A stretch of DNA of 7,791 nt from JAGLSB01 sp023135955 (GTDB lineage: Bacteria > Bacteroidota > Bacteroidia > Bacteroidales > GCA-2748055): the NCBI GenBank assembly GCA_030673645.1, contig DAOVIO010000178.1:1-7791 (forward strand), in the 5' to 3' direction. Position numbers and translations under genes: made by a program. The notes under the pieces were generated by a model. That model ran no database searches and was not told the DNA's origin. It worked only from the letters and a program-made list of their open reading frames with translations. Positions 1-5,880 of the stretch are shown here, in pieces; position 1 is the first letter of the stretch, and every line of letters starts with the position of its first letter.

Positions 1-192
1 ATTGCGCAATTTGAGAAAGCATATCAATGTATGCAGCACGATCATCTTATTGACCTGGACTCAGGGAAAGTAATCGAATTCTGCGATCCTAGAGTTTATG
101 AAATCATAAGAACAGCCTGTGAACTTAATAATTTCTCTCCCTCCCATCATTCTCTATACATTTATGGTCGCAGTATAGACCCTGATGAATAA
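1..192 (+). CDS. Fur-family transcriptional regulator, C-terminal part (5' end outside window)
   Basis: This open frame enters from the left edge and gives the last 63 residues before a TAA stop. It contains a HDH metal-ligand motif (residues 13-15 of the fragment) followed by LIDLDSGKVIEF, then SHHSLYIYG near the end. This is the dimerisation and metal-binding half of Fur/Zur/PerR-type repressors. The CxxC pair that carries structural zinc in many Fur proteins is replaced here by D18 and S21, as in Fur subtypes without that zinc site. Family knowledge makes it a cytoplasmic metal-dependent DNA-binding repressor. The DNA-binding half is not visible, so its metal specificity (Fe, Zn, Mn or peroxide sensing) cannot be assigned. 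It lies upstream of purA on the same strand, separated by 219 bases. Confidence 0.88.
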   Translation: MAQFEKAYQCMQHDHLIDLDSGKVIEFCDPRVYEIIRTACELNNFSPSHHSLYIYGRSIDPDE

Positions 193-211
193 GTTAGTTA
201 ATAACTTTTTT
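191..211 (+). terminator. Weak intrinsic terminator at the end of the Fur-family gene
   Basis: A 6-bp AT-only stem (AAGTTA at 191-196, TAACTT at 202-207) with a 5-base loop overlaps the stop codon and runs into T residues at 206-211. A second T-run lies at 215-221. The stem is short and has only one G-C pair, so this is a weak candidate. Confidence 0.35.
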
Positions 212-411
212 GTATCTTTTTTCACTCATAAAGACCTTATAAAAAGGGTTTTTTTATCTTTAACATCTATTTAAAGTTTATCCACATTAGGACCTGAAAG
301 TTCACTTTTCAACCTTTTTTAAGTAAATACAAACCAATGGTGTTATCAGAATCCATTTCTATAAATTTTTTATTATTATTATAAAAGTTATCACAATTTA
401 ATTTTATATCT
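193..411. other. Fur-purA intergenic spacer
   Basis: The 219-base AT-rich spacer contains no open frame that looks coding. A loose hairpin at 289-315 has an AGG/CCT outer stem and a TGAAA/TTTCA inner stem, followed by five T residues. It could be a terminator or a leader structure ahead of purA. A TTA-triplet run sits at about 370-382. No clear TAnnTTTG promoter was found; TAAATTTT at 362-369 is a one-mismatch match without a well-placed TTG partner. No Shine-Dalgarno sequence precedes purA, as is common in Bacteroidota. Confidence 0.4.
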
Positions 412-1671
412 ATGAACGTTGATGTTATACTCGGATTACAATGGGGTGATGAAGGAAAAGGTAAAATAGTAGATGTCCTATCACCTGATTATGATATTAT
501 TGCAAGATTTCAGGGAGGTCCAAATGCGGGTCATACTCTTGAATTTAACAATATCAAGCATGTTCTACATAATATCCCCTCTGGAATCTTCAGAGATAAT
601 ACTTTGAACGTTATTGGAAATGGTGTTGTTTTAGATCCTGTAATCTTCGTTAAAGAAATTGAAAAACTGGAAAAAATGGGTGTTGATCCTACAAAGAATC
701 TTGTTATTTCAAGAAAGGCTCATTTAATTTTGCCATCGCACAGAATTCTTGATGCAGCTTCTGAGCATTCTAAGGGTAAAACTAAAATCGGTTCTACATT
801 AAAGGGAATCAGTCCAACTTATATGGATAAAACCGGACGTAATGGTATCAGAGTTGGAGATATTGAGGGTGATCTTGATAATAAATACAAAGCACTCGTT
901 GAAAAACACAAAAAAATATTGGGTTTATACGACTTTGAATATAATATTAAAGAAGAAGAGAAATCATGGTTTGAGGCCATTGAAAAGATGAAAACGTTCC
1001 GTTTCATCGATGCTGAACATGTAATTAATAAGGCTTTGAAAGAAGAAAAGCCAGTTCTTGCTGAAGGCGCTCAGGGAACTATGCTTGATATTGATTTCGG
1101 ATCATATCCTTATGTTACATCATCCAATACTATTTGTGCCGGAACTTGCACCGGACTTGGAATTGCTCCATCCAAAATTGGAGAAGTGCTTGGAATTTTC
1201 AAAGCCTACTGCACACGTGTCGGATCTGGCCCCTTCCCAACTGAATTAATAAATGAAACAGGCGACAAATTGCGCAAGGAAGGAAATGAATTTGGATCTA
1301 CAACCGGAAGACCCAGACGTTGCGGCTGGGTTGATATTGTTGCATTAAAATATGCCATCATGCTCAATGGAGTGACTCAGTTAGTAATGACAAAAACTGA
1401 TGTTTTGGATAAATTTGATACGATATATGCCTCCACAGCTTACAAAAAGAATGATGAAATATTATATGAATTCCCATATCAGCTTGACGATAATATAGAA
1501 CCTGTATATAAGGAACTACCTGGCTGGAAAACTGACTTAACAAAAATCAGGGAAAAAGAAGATTTCCCCGATGAATTAAAGTCATATATTAAATTCCTTG
1601 AAAAAGAATTAGAAGTTCCAATAAAATTTGTTTCGGTTGGTCCCGACAGAGAGCAAATCATCCATCTTTAA
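412..1671 (+). CDS. purA: Adenylosuccinate synthetase
   Basis: This enzyme joins IMP and aspartate using GTP to form adenylosuccinate, the first committed step from IMP to AMP, in the cytoplasm. At 419 residues it is full length for the family. Visible signatures are WGDEGKGK at 11-18 with the catalytic Asp13, GGPNAGHT at 35-42 with the catalytic His41, and AEGAQG at 217-222 followed by LDIDFGSYPYVTSSNT. The IMP/aspartate loop STTGRPRRCGW is at 296-306, the guanine-binding TKTD motif follows, and SVGPDRE is close to the C-terminus. The motif around His41 has GGPNAGHT instead of the more common GGNNAGHT. The ATG at 412 places the GDEGKGK loop at its usual distance from the N-terminus. The next gene starts 20 bases after the stop, so the two are probably co-transcribed. 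Confidence 0.97.
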   Translation: MNVDVILGLQWGDEGKGKIVDVLSPDYDIIARFQGGPNAGHTLEFNNIKHVLHNIPSGIFRDNTLNVIGNGVVLDPVIFVKEIEKLEKMGVDPTKNLVISRKAHLILPSHRILDAASEHSKGKTKIGSTLKGISPTYMDKTGRNGIRVGDIEGDLDNKYKALVEKHKKILGLYDFEYNIKEEEKSWFEAIEKMKTFRFIDAEHVINKALKEEKPVLAEGAQGTMLDIDFGSYPYVTSSNTICAGTCTGLGIAPSKIGEVLGIFKAYCTRVGSGPFPTELINETGDKLRKEGNEFGSTTGRPRRCGWVDIVALKYAIMLNGVTQLVMTKTDVLDKFDTIYASTAYKKNDEILYEFPYQLDDNIEPVYKELPGWKTDLTKIREKEDFPDELKSYIKFLEKELEVPIKFVSVGPDREQIIHL

Positions 1672-1691
1672 TTTTCTTTAGAACAAGTAGA

Positions 1692-2615
1692 ATGAAAAAA
1701 TCAATTTTTGTAGTTTATCTACTTGTTATCTTTGCTTTTCCAGGATTTTCTCAGAAGATAATCCTAAATTTTAATCCTCCTCTTGAGTCTAAGTATTCAA
1801 CTGAGTTTGACATCCAGTCTACTGTTCAGCAGACAATTATGGGCATTGAACAAACTATAAAAGTTAATATGTTAATGATTATGGATTCACATGTAGTTGA
1901 GTCTGAATCCAACTATAGTTTGATTAAAGTTCAATATAAAAAGTTTTCAATTGAGAGCTCGGATGCATTTGTTTCCTTTGCTATTGATAGCGAAACTAAA
2001 GACGAAAATCCTGCAAACTTAATTTTCAGATCGCTGATTGACAAATCTTTCTTTGTTAAATTTGACAGATCTGGTGAAGTAATTGAAATTATTGGTCTGG
2101 ACCAAATAATTAATGATATTCTGAAAGGTATTGATCCTTCTGATCCAATTTATGAAGGCTATAAAAAGACCCTGGAGGAAAGTTTTGGTGTAAATAATTT
2201 AAGACAAAATTTTCAGCAGCTATCCGTTGCTTTCCCATCCTATGAGGTTGGCACAGGTGATACATGGAATTATAATTTGAATAGTAAGGCAACAAATTTT
2301 GATGTACAAATGTACAATGTAGCAACTATTAAATCGATTGATACGGATAATGTAATCATTCAGAATAATTCCACTATAATTTCTTCTCATAGCGATAGCA
2401 TGGAAATCCAGGGTATGAAAGGTAAAATTGATATGACCGGGTCATCCATTTCTGAAATATACATAAATCCTGAAACAGGCTTGACAAAATCTGGTGTAGT
2501 TACTCAAGAGATAGAAGGGGATTTGATATTAATAACTGAAGAAACAGGTGAAGAAGAAATCAAGATTCCAATGAAAATATATTCCAGAATCCGAGTGAAA
2601 AATATCATGTATTAG
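1692..2615 (+). CDS. Exported protein of unknown function (DUF6263-like)
   Basis: The product has 307 residues. It begins with a typical signal peptide (MKK, a hydrophobic stretch at about 5-17, likely cleavage near FS-Q at 20-21) with no lipobox cysteine, so it is expected in the periplasm or outside the cell. No further membrane segment is visible. The mature part is rich in alternating polar and hydrophobic stretches that suggest beta-strands, with a VGTGDTWNY motif near the middle and a late segment with INPETGLTKSG. This general layout resembles Bacteroidota secreted proteins grouped as DUF6263, but that assignment is from memory of the pattern and is tentative. It lies 20 bases downstream of purA and may share its transcript. 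No enzymatic motif was recognised. Confidence 0.85.
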   Translation: MKKSIFVVYLLVIFAFPGFSQKIILNFNPPLESKYSTEFDIQSTVQQTIMGIEQTIKVNMLMIMDSHVVESESNYSLIKVQYKKFSIESSDAFVSFAIDSETKDENPANLIFRSLIDKSFFVKFDRSGEVIEIIGLDQIINDILKGIDPSDPIYEGYKKTLEESFGVNNLRQNFQQLSVAFPSYEVGTGDTWNYNLNSKATNFDVQMYNVATIKSIDTDNVIIQNNSTIISSHSDSMEIQGMKGKIDMTGSSISEIYINPETGLTKSGVVTQEIEGDLILITEETGEEEIKIPMKIYSRIRVKNIMY

Positions 2616-2726
2616 ATATACTTAAATTTTCTCGAAAATATATGTGTTTTTTTGTAACTATTTTACCACTTGTAAAATATAAAAGGTCATGTTAAGGATT
2701 TATATTCATATAATCGGCTCTTTATA

Positions 2727-2837
2727 ATGAGTACTTACTTCTTTAAGAAAAAAGTTAGTTCCAAACCAGAAAAGGGCAGTGATTTTACTTTGATCATTCC
2801 TAAATATTATTCACCTCCAATTAATAACCTGAATTAA
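2727..2837 (+). pseudogene. Possible remnant of a histidine kinase C-terminus
   Basis: The open frame from ATG 2727 to TAA 2837 encodes 36 residues. Its middle reads KVSSKPEKGSDFTLIIP, which resembles the last strand-turn-strand of HATPase_c domains (typically VxSxPGKGSTFTxxLP). The frame is open back to 2676 without gaining any N, G1 or G2 box, so the rest of a kinase is absent. It could be the relic of a deleted sensor kinase gene, a small real gene, or a chance match. The short length limits certainty. Confidence 0.25.
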
Positions 2838-2861
2838 TATTAATTGTTTTATCATTCAGGT
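2827..2861. repeat. Inverted repeat ACCTGAAT / ATTCAGGT
   Basis: A perfect 8-bp inverted repeat (2827-2834 and 2854-2861) is separated by 19 bases and overlaps the stop codon of the 36-codon frame. The following sequence is not T-rich, so it does not look like a standard intrinsic terminator. It may be a decayed terminator, an operator half-site pair, or chance. Confidence 0.35.
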
Positions 2862-2944
2862 AATACAAAAGCCTTTTATTGCTTTGCTAAAATTTATTAC
2901 AACTTTATTAATCTTTTGATGTTTTAATAATTGAAAATCCTAAA

Positions 2945-2974
2945 TTTGTGGCCGCTAAAAACAATATAAATTTG
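2945..2974 (+). promoter_or_regulatory. Bacteroidota-type promoter for the beta-barrel gene
   Basis: TTTG at 2945-2948 lies 18 bases ahead of TAAATTTG at 2967-2974, which matches the TAnnTTTG -7 element of the Bacteroidota primary sigma factor exactly. The spacing is close to that usually reported. A transcript would start near 2980 and leave about 75 bases of leader before ATG 3054. A second TAAATTTG at 2941-2948 overlaps the -33 element. Confidence 0.55.
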
Positions 2975-3053
2975 CTCCACAATTAATGTCCGAGCTTTTC
3001 TTTAGGGAACTTTAAGCTGGAGAATCTACATAACCATTAAAAAAATATTATAT

Positions 3054-3509
3054 ATGAAAATTAAATTATTAGTAGTTCTAGTATTTATTGCTATAAGTTT
3101 CAATGCAAAATCGCAAGACTATATTAATTCCGTTGGATTTAGAGGTGGTCTATCAAGTGGAGTCAGTTTTAAACATTTCTTATCAACTACCGATGCAGCT
3201 GAAGGGATATTAGCAATGCGCTGGGGAGGATTTAATATCACAGGACTATATGAAAGACATGTTGATAGTTTTGATGTTGATAGATTATTTTTATACTATG
3301 GTGCAGGTGGACATATCGGATCATGGGATAACAACTTAGATGGATCTGCAGATTCATTTATCGGCATCGATGGAATAATCGGTGTAGAATATGTCCTTCG
3401 TGAAATCCCTTTTAATATTTCACTCGACTGGAAACCAGGTCTTAATTTTATTGGAGGACCTGGTTTCTTGTCGGATGAATTAGCAATTTCTTTCCGCTTT
3501 ATGTTTTGA
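3054..3509 (+). CDS. Small outer-membrane beta-barrel protein
   Basis: The product has 151 residues with a signal peptide at 1-21 (hydrophobic core LLVVLVFIAISF, ending AKSQ). The mature chain of about 130 residues has short amphipathic strands rich in Gly and aromatic residues: SVGFRGGLSSGVSFKHF, then WGGFNITGLYERH, LYYGAGGHIG, FIGIDGIIGVEY and NISLDWKPGLNF. It ends in the strand AISFRFMF with a terminal Phe, as expected for a barrel protein recognised by the BAM machinery. The repeated strand-turn pattern fits a compact barrel of roughly eight strands. No ligand or enzymatic motif is visible, so its role is unknown. It has its own promoter at 2945-2974 and its own terminator just downstream, so it is likely monocistronic. 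Confidence 0.85.
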   Translation: MKIKLLVVLVFIAISFNAKSQDYINSVGFRGGLSSGVSFKHFLSTTDAAEGILAMRWGGFNITGLYERHVDSFDVDRLFLYYGAGGHIGSWDNNLDGSADSFIGIDGIIGVEYVLREIPFNISLDWKPGLNFIGGPGFLSDELAISFRFMF

Positions 3510-3530
3510 TAAAATTTAAATAACATACGA

Positions 3531-3560
3531 AAGTCGTCTCTAATAGGGACGACTTTTTTT
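3531..3560 (+). terminator. Intrinsic terminator after the beta-barrel gene
   Basis: A 10-bp stem (AAGTCGTCTC at 3531-3540 with GGGACGACTT at 3546-3555, one T-G wobble) encloses a 5-base TAATA loop and runs into a T-run through 3560. It begins 22 bases after the stop codon and separates the barrel gene from the downstream PLP-enzyme gene. Confidence 0.9.
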
Positions 3561-3594
3561 ATTTTTACACAATACAATAATAATTCCAAAATAG

Positions 3595-4548
3595 ATGGAT
3601 AAAACTATTTTCACAAACCTAAGCGAGTTAAGGTCCCTGCATCAGAGTCTAAAACCGCATATTCACAGAACTCCAATACTCACTTCAAAAAGTTTTAACG
3701 AATTTTCTGACTCTATTTCTTTTTTCAAATGTGAGAATTTTCAAAAAATGGGAGCTTTCAAGATGCGTGGTGCTCTGAATGCAATAATGAAATTGGATAA
3801 AATAGAAAAATCGAAAGGTGTGGTTACTCATTCTTCTGGAAATTTTGCACAAGCCATGAGTTTATCAGCTAAAATCCTAGGTGTGAATGCTACAGTTGTT
3901 ATGCCAAGTACGGCTCCTAAAGTTAAGAAAGATGCTGTTCGAGCTTATGGAGGGACTATTATTGAATGTGAACCGAATCTAAAAGCAAGAGAAGAAACTA
4001 TGCTGGAGTATTCAAACTCAACAGGAGCTACTCAACTCCACCCCTCCAATCAGAAAGAGGTAGTAGATGGAAATAGTTCAGCAGCAATTGAGTTTCTAGA
4101 AGAAATCCCTGATCTTGAAGTAATTATTACTCCAGTTGGTGGTGGTGGTCTTTTGGCAGGAACTGCCTTGGCAGCTAAGCAAATAAATCCACAAATTGAA
4201 GTATACGCCGGCGAACCGAAGGGGGCAGATGATGCATACCATTCTCTGAAAACTGGTATAATTCAACCCTCAATTAATCCGGTAACTATTGCGGATGGAT
4301 TGAAAACACAGCTCGGCGATAAAAACTTTCCTATAATTCAAGAATATGTAAATGCAATTATCAGGGTCGAAGAATCGGAAATTATTCATGCAATGAAATG
4401 GATTTGGGAAAGAATGAAAATAGTTATAGAGCCATCGAGTGCAGTTGCTGTAGCTGCTGTTTTAAAGGAAAAACAAATATTTCTGAATAAAAAAATTGGA
4501 ATCATTATAAGCGGCGGAAATGTGGAATTGGAGAAATTACCATTCTAA
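3595..4548 (+). CDS. Fold-type II PLP-dependent serine/threonine dehydratase or serine racemase-like enzyme
   Basis: The product has 317 residues, the length of a single catalytic domain without the C-terminal ACT-like regulatory domain of biosynthetic IlvA. The PLP lysine is K56 in NFQKMGAFKMRGA. The substrate/cofactor loop SSGNFAQA is at 80-87, the PLP-phosphate loop VGGGGLLAG at 181-189, and SGGN at 306-309 contains the Ser expected to contact the pyridine nitrogen. GEPKGADD at 206-213 matches the divalent-metal site of serine racemases (E207, A211, D213), and IADGLKT follows at 232-238. By family, it would deaminate L-serine or L-threonine to a 2-oxo acid and ammonia, or racemise serine, in the cytoplasm. 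The sequence cannot separate these activities. The usual His after SSGN is Phe84 here. The start lies 34 bases after the preceding terminator, and I found no clear promoter. Confidence 0.92.
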   Translation: MDKTIFTNLSELRSLHQSLKPHIHRTPILTSKSFNEFSDSISFFKCENFQKMGAFKMRGALNAIMKLDKIEKSKGVVTHSSGNFAQAMSLSAKILGVNATVVMPSTAPKVKKDAVRAYGGTIIECEPNLKAREETMLEYSNSTGATQLHPSNQKEVVDGNSSAAIEFLEEIPDLEVIITPVGGGGLLAGTALAAKQINPQIEVYAGEPKGADDAYHSLKTGIIQPSINPVTIADGLKTQLGDKNFPIIQEYVNAIIRVEESEIIHAMKWIWERMKIVIEPSSAVAVAAVLKEKQIFLNKKIGIIISGGNVELEKLPF

Positions 4549-4590
4549 TTTCGGACAACAGATGGACGATTAATCATAATACTTCAAAAA

Positions 4591-4623
4591 TACTGACAAA
4601 CTTGCTTTCAACTTCTGTCATTA
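4591..4623. promoter_or_regulatory. Imperfect inverted repeat, possible activator site upstream of the sigma-54 promoter
   Basis: The left arm TACTGACAAACTTG (4591-4604) and the reverse complement of the right arm, TAATGACAGAAGTTG (4609-4623), share TAnTGACA, an A at the next-but-one position and a terminal TTG, with a one-base length difference. The dyad centre is about 59 bases before the predicted start of transcription. That is closer than many enhancer-binding-protein sites, so the role as an upstream activator site is an inference. Confidence 0.4.
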
Positions 4624-4639
4624 TGTTACTTTTTCAAAA

Positions 4640-4655
4640 TGGCACATTTTCTGCT
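4640..4655 (+). promoter_or_regulatory. Sigma-54 (RpoN) type -24/-12 promoter
   Basis: TGGCACATTTTCTGCT at 4640-4655 matches the consensus TGGCACG-N4-TTGCW except at two positions (A for G after TGGCAC, C for the first T of TTGC). The invariant GG (4641-4642) and GC (4653-4654) have the exact 10-base spacing. The predicted start is near 4666, giving a leader of about 29 bases before ATG 4695. It would drive the redox/GroES-like pair and would need an enhancer-binding activator. Confidence 0.6.
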
Positions 4656-4694
4656 TATGTCGAGAGATATAATATTTTAATTAATTTTATTTAG

Positions 4695-5282
4695 ATGAAC
4701 ATAATAAGCATAAAGTCATATTCTGAATTAAATTCTAAATTAGACAAGGACAAAAAGACATATCTTTTATTGTATAAAAAAGGATCTGAACAGAGCGATT
4801 GCGCCATGGGACATTATACAGAGGCTGCAACTGATATTGAAGGTCTGCAATTATTTTCTGCTGATGTAAGTACAGTGCGCGACATTCATGAGAAATATAA
4901 TGTTACTTCAGCTCCTACAATGATTGAATTTGAAGGTACCGAAGCAAAAAACACTGTAAAAGGCTGTCATCAGTCATCTTATTTTAAGTCAATTCTTGAA
5001 GATGCTGTTTATATTTCAACCACAAGTTCTGAAGTTAAACCTCAAAAAAGAGTAATAGTTTATAGTACTCCAACTTGTACATGGTGCACAACAATAAAAA
5101 CTTATCTTCGCGAAAATAAGATCAGATTTACTGATATTGACGTTTCTAAAAATCAAGCAGCGGCAGAGGCGATGGTTAAAAAAAGTGGACAGCAAGGTGT
5201 TCCTCAGACAGAAATAAATGGTCAAATTATTGTTGGATTTGACAAACAAAAGATAAATACACTTTTAGGAATTAATGGATAA
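4695..5282 (+). CDS. Thioredoxin-like/glutaredoxin fusion protein
   Basis: The product has 195 residues in two domains, with no signal peptide, so it is cytoplasmic. Residues about 1-105 look like a thioredoxin fold: the YLLLYKKGS strand, a segment with SADVSTVRDIHEKYNV, and TSAPTMIEF with the cis-proline at P74. Its active-site loop reads GSEQSDCAMG, leaving only Cys36 and no CxxC. Residues about 118-195 form a glutaredoxin of the NrdH/YruB style: VIVYSTPTCTWC with redox cysteines C128 and C131, then GVPQTEING with cis-Pro170, and a final helix. The C-terminal half should reduce disulfides; the N-terminal half may bind a partner or use Cys36 and Cys91. It lies 26 bases before the GroES-like gene and downstream of the sigma-54 promoter, so it is probably the first gene of a two-gene operon. 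Confidence 0.88.
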   Translation: MNIISIKSYSELNSKLDKDKKTYLLLYKKGSEQSDCAMGHYTEAATDIEGLQLFSADVSTVRDIHEKYNVTSAPTMIEFEGTEAKNTVKGCHQSSYFKSILEDAVYISTTSSEVKPQKRVIVYSTPTCTWCTTIKTYLRENKIRFTDIDVSKNQAAAEAMVKKSGQQGVPQTEINGQIIVGFDKQKINTLLGING

Positions 5283-5308
5283 TCACAAATATTAAAAATT
5301 AAATAAAA

Positions 5309-5596
5309 ATGAAAGAGTTACAACCCGTAAATCAAAATGTATTACTTGATATTACTGACGAAAAATCAGAACAAAAAACAGCAGGCGGCATTATAATTCC
5401 CGATTCAGTTAAAGAAAAAAAGAATTTTGCAAAAGTTGTGGGTATAAGTAAAATTGAAAATCTGGAGATTTCTGTTGGGGATACGGTTATCTATAAAGAA
5501 TATTCTGGTAATGAGATTGAAATGTATGATAAAAAATACTTACTTATTCCTTATGAGGAAATATTAGCAAAGATTGTAGAGACAGAGTCAATATAA
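5309..5596 (+). CDS. Divergent GroES-family co-chaperonin-like protein
   Basis: The product has 95 residues and matches the Cpn10 fold. A mobile-loop-like segment is at 20-37 (SEQKTAGGIIIPDSVKEK), with the hydrophobic III at 28-30 that in GroES contacts GroEL. A VGD turn is at 56-58 and the terminal strand ILAKIVE at 85-91. It differs from housekeeping GroES: the N-terminal DRV motif is NQNVLL, and the segment between the loop and VGD is short, so the roof hairpin appears to be missing. No groEL gene is adjacent. It probably modulates a chaperonin or acts alone under stress, but this is inferred. It follows the redox fusion gene by 26 bases, shares its presumed sigma-54 promoter, and is closed by a strong terminator. 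Confidence 0.88.
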   Translation: MKELQPVNQNVLLDITDEKSEQKTAGGIIIPDSVKEKKNFAKVVGISKIENLEISVGDTVIYKEYSGNEIEMYDKKYLLIPYEEILAKIVETESI

Positions 5597-5618
5597 TATA
5601 TAACAAAAAACTAATAAT

Positions 5619-5647
5619 AAAAGGCTCCTAATCAGGAGCCTTTTTTT
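5619..5647 (+). terminator. Intrinsic terminator of the redox/GroES-like operon
   Basis: The stem AAGGCTCCT (5621-5629) pairs perfectly with AGGAGCCTT (5634-5642), and A-T pairs extend it at 5619-5620 with 5643-5644. The loop is AATC and a T-run covers 5641-5647. With flanking A residues on the left it could also act weakly on the minus strand. Confidence 0.93.
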
Positions 5648-5878
5648 ATTCAAATATATAAAATCTTATGCGTTATTTTCACCTCAATGGAATTTAAGAC
5701 AGTATATATATTTATTATTATAACTCGTTAAACTTTTGTAATCTATTGGTATAAAGAGTGTTGCGAATATTGTTTGTGATTATTACAAAATCCTTATTAT
5801 CAGTAAATTAATCCCTTATTCAATCATTCATCATTCATTATTCAATCATTCATTATTCATTATTCTATCATTCATTCA
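5648..5878. other. Convergent intergenic region
   Basis: This 231-base AT-rich gap lies between the plus-strand GroES-like gene and the 3' end of the minus-strand ATPase gene. Apart from the short repeat block at its right end, no gene, RNA or regulatory structure was seen. No intrinsic terminator for the ATPase gene is visible on the minus strand next to its stop, other than possible reuse of the 5619-5647 hairpin. Confidence 0.5.
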
Positions 5879-5880
5879 TT
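5818..5880. repeat. ATTCATT-type short tandem repeat block
   Basis: About nine imperfect copies of a 7-8 base unit (ATTCATT, ATTCATC, ATTCAATC, ATTCTATC) run head to tail, decaying to ATTC units at the right. The block reaches into the stop codon of the minus-strand ATPase gene at 5879-5881. Similar low-complexity blocks can vary in copy number by slippage. Confidence 0.8.

Larger units (their letters stand above)
2616..3053. other. 438-base intergenic region
   Basis: This AT-rich gap separates the exported-protein gene from the beta-barrel gene. It contains a 36-codon open frame at 2727-2837 that resembles a histidine-kinase tail, and an 8-bp inverted repeat at 2827-2861. A consensus-like Bacteroidota promoter lies at 2945-2974. 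The remaining sequence shows no coding signal or RNA gene that I can recognise. No convincing intrinsic terminator follows the exported-protein gene; the 2827-2861 hairpin is not followed by a T-run. Confidence 0.5.

Noticed and set aside
819..1007. Minus-strand open frame of 62 codons inside purA
   Set aside because: It is fully antisense to a well-supported purA and has no recognisable protein features.
1058..1249. Plus-strand open frame of 63 codons in another frame of purA
   Set aside because: It overlaps the conserved AEGAQG to TRVGSG region of PurA in a different frame and is a shadow.
2244..2262. TGGCAC-containing string inside the exported-protein gene as a second sigma-54 site
   Set aside because: The GC dinucleotide at the required 10-base spacing is missing (AC instead), and the site is within coding sequence.
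3296..3589. Minus-strand open frame of 97 codons over the end of the beta-barrel gene and its terminator
   Set aside because: It is antisense to a gene with a signal peptide and barrel pattern, and it crosses a strong intrinsic terminator.
5016..5249. Minus-strand open frame of 77 codons in the glutaredoxin region
   Set aside because: It is antisense to the conserved CTWC and GVPQTEI segments of the fusion protein.
5818..5880. Short repeat block considered as a CRISPR array
   Set aside because: Units are only 7-8 bases, contiguous and without unique spacers.
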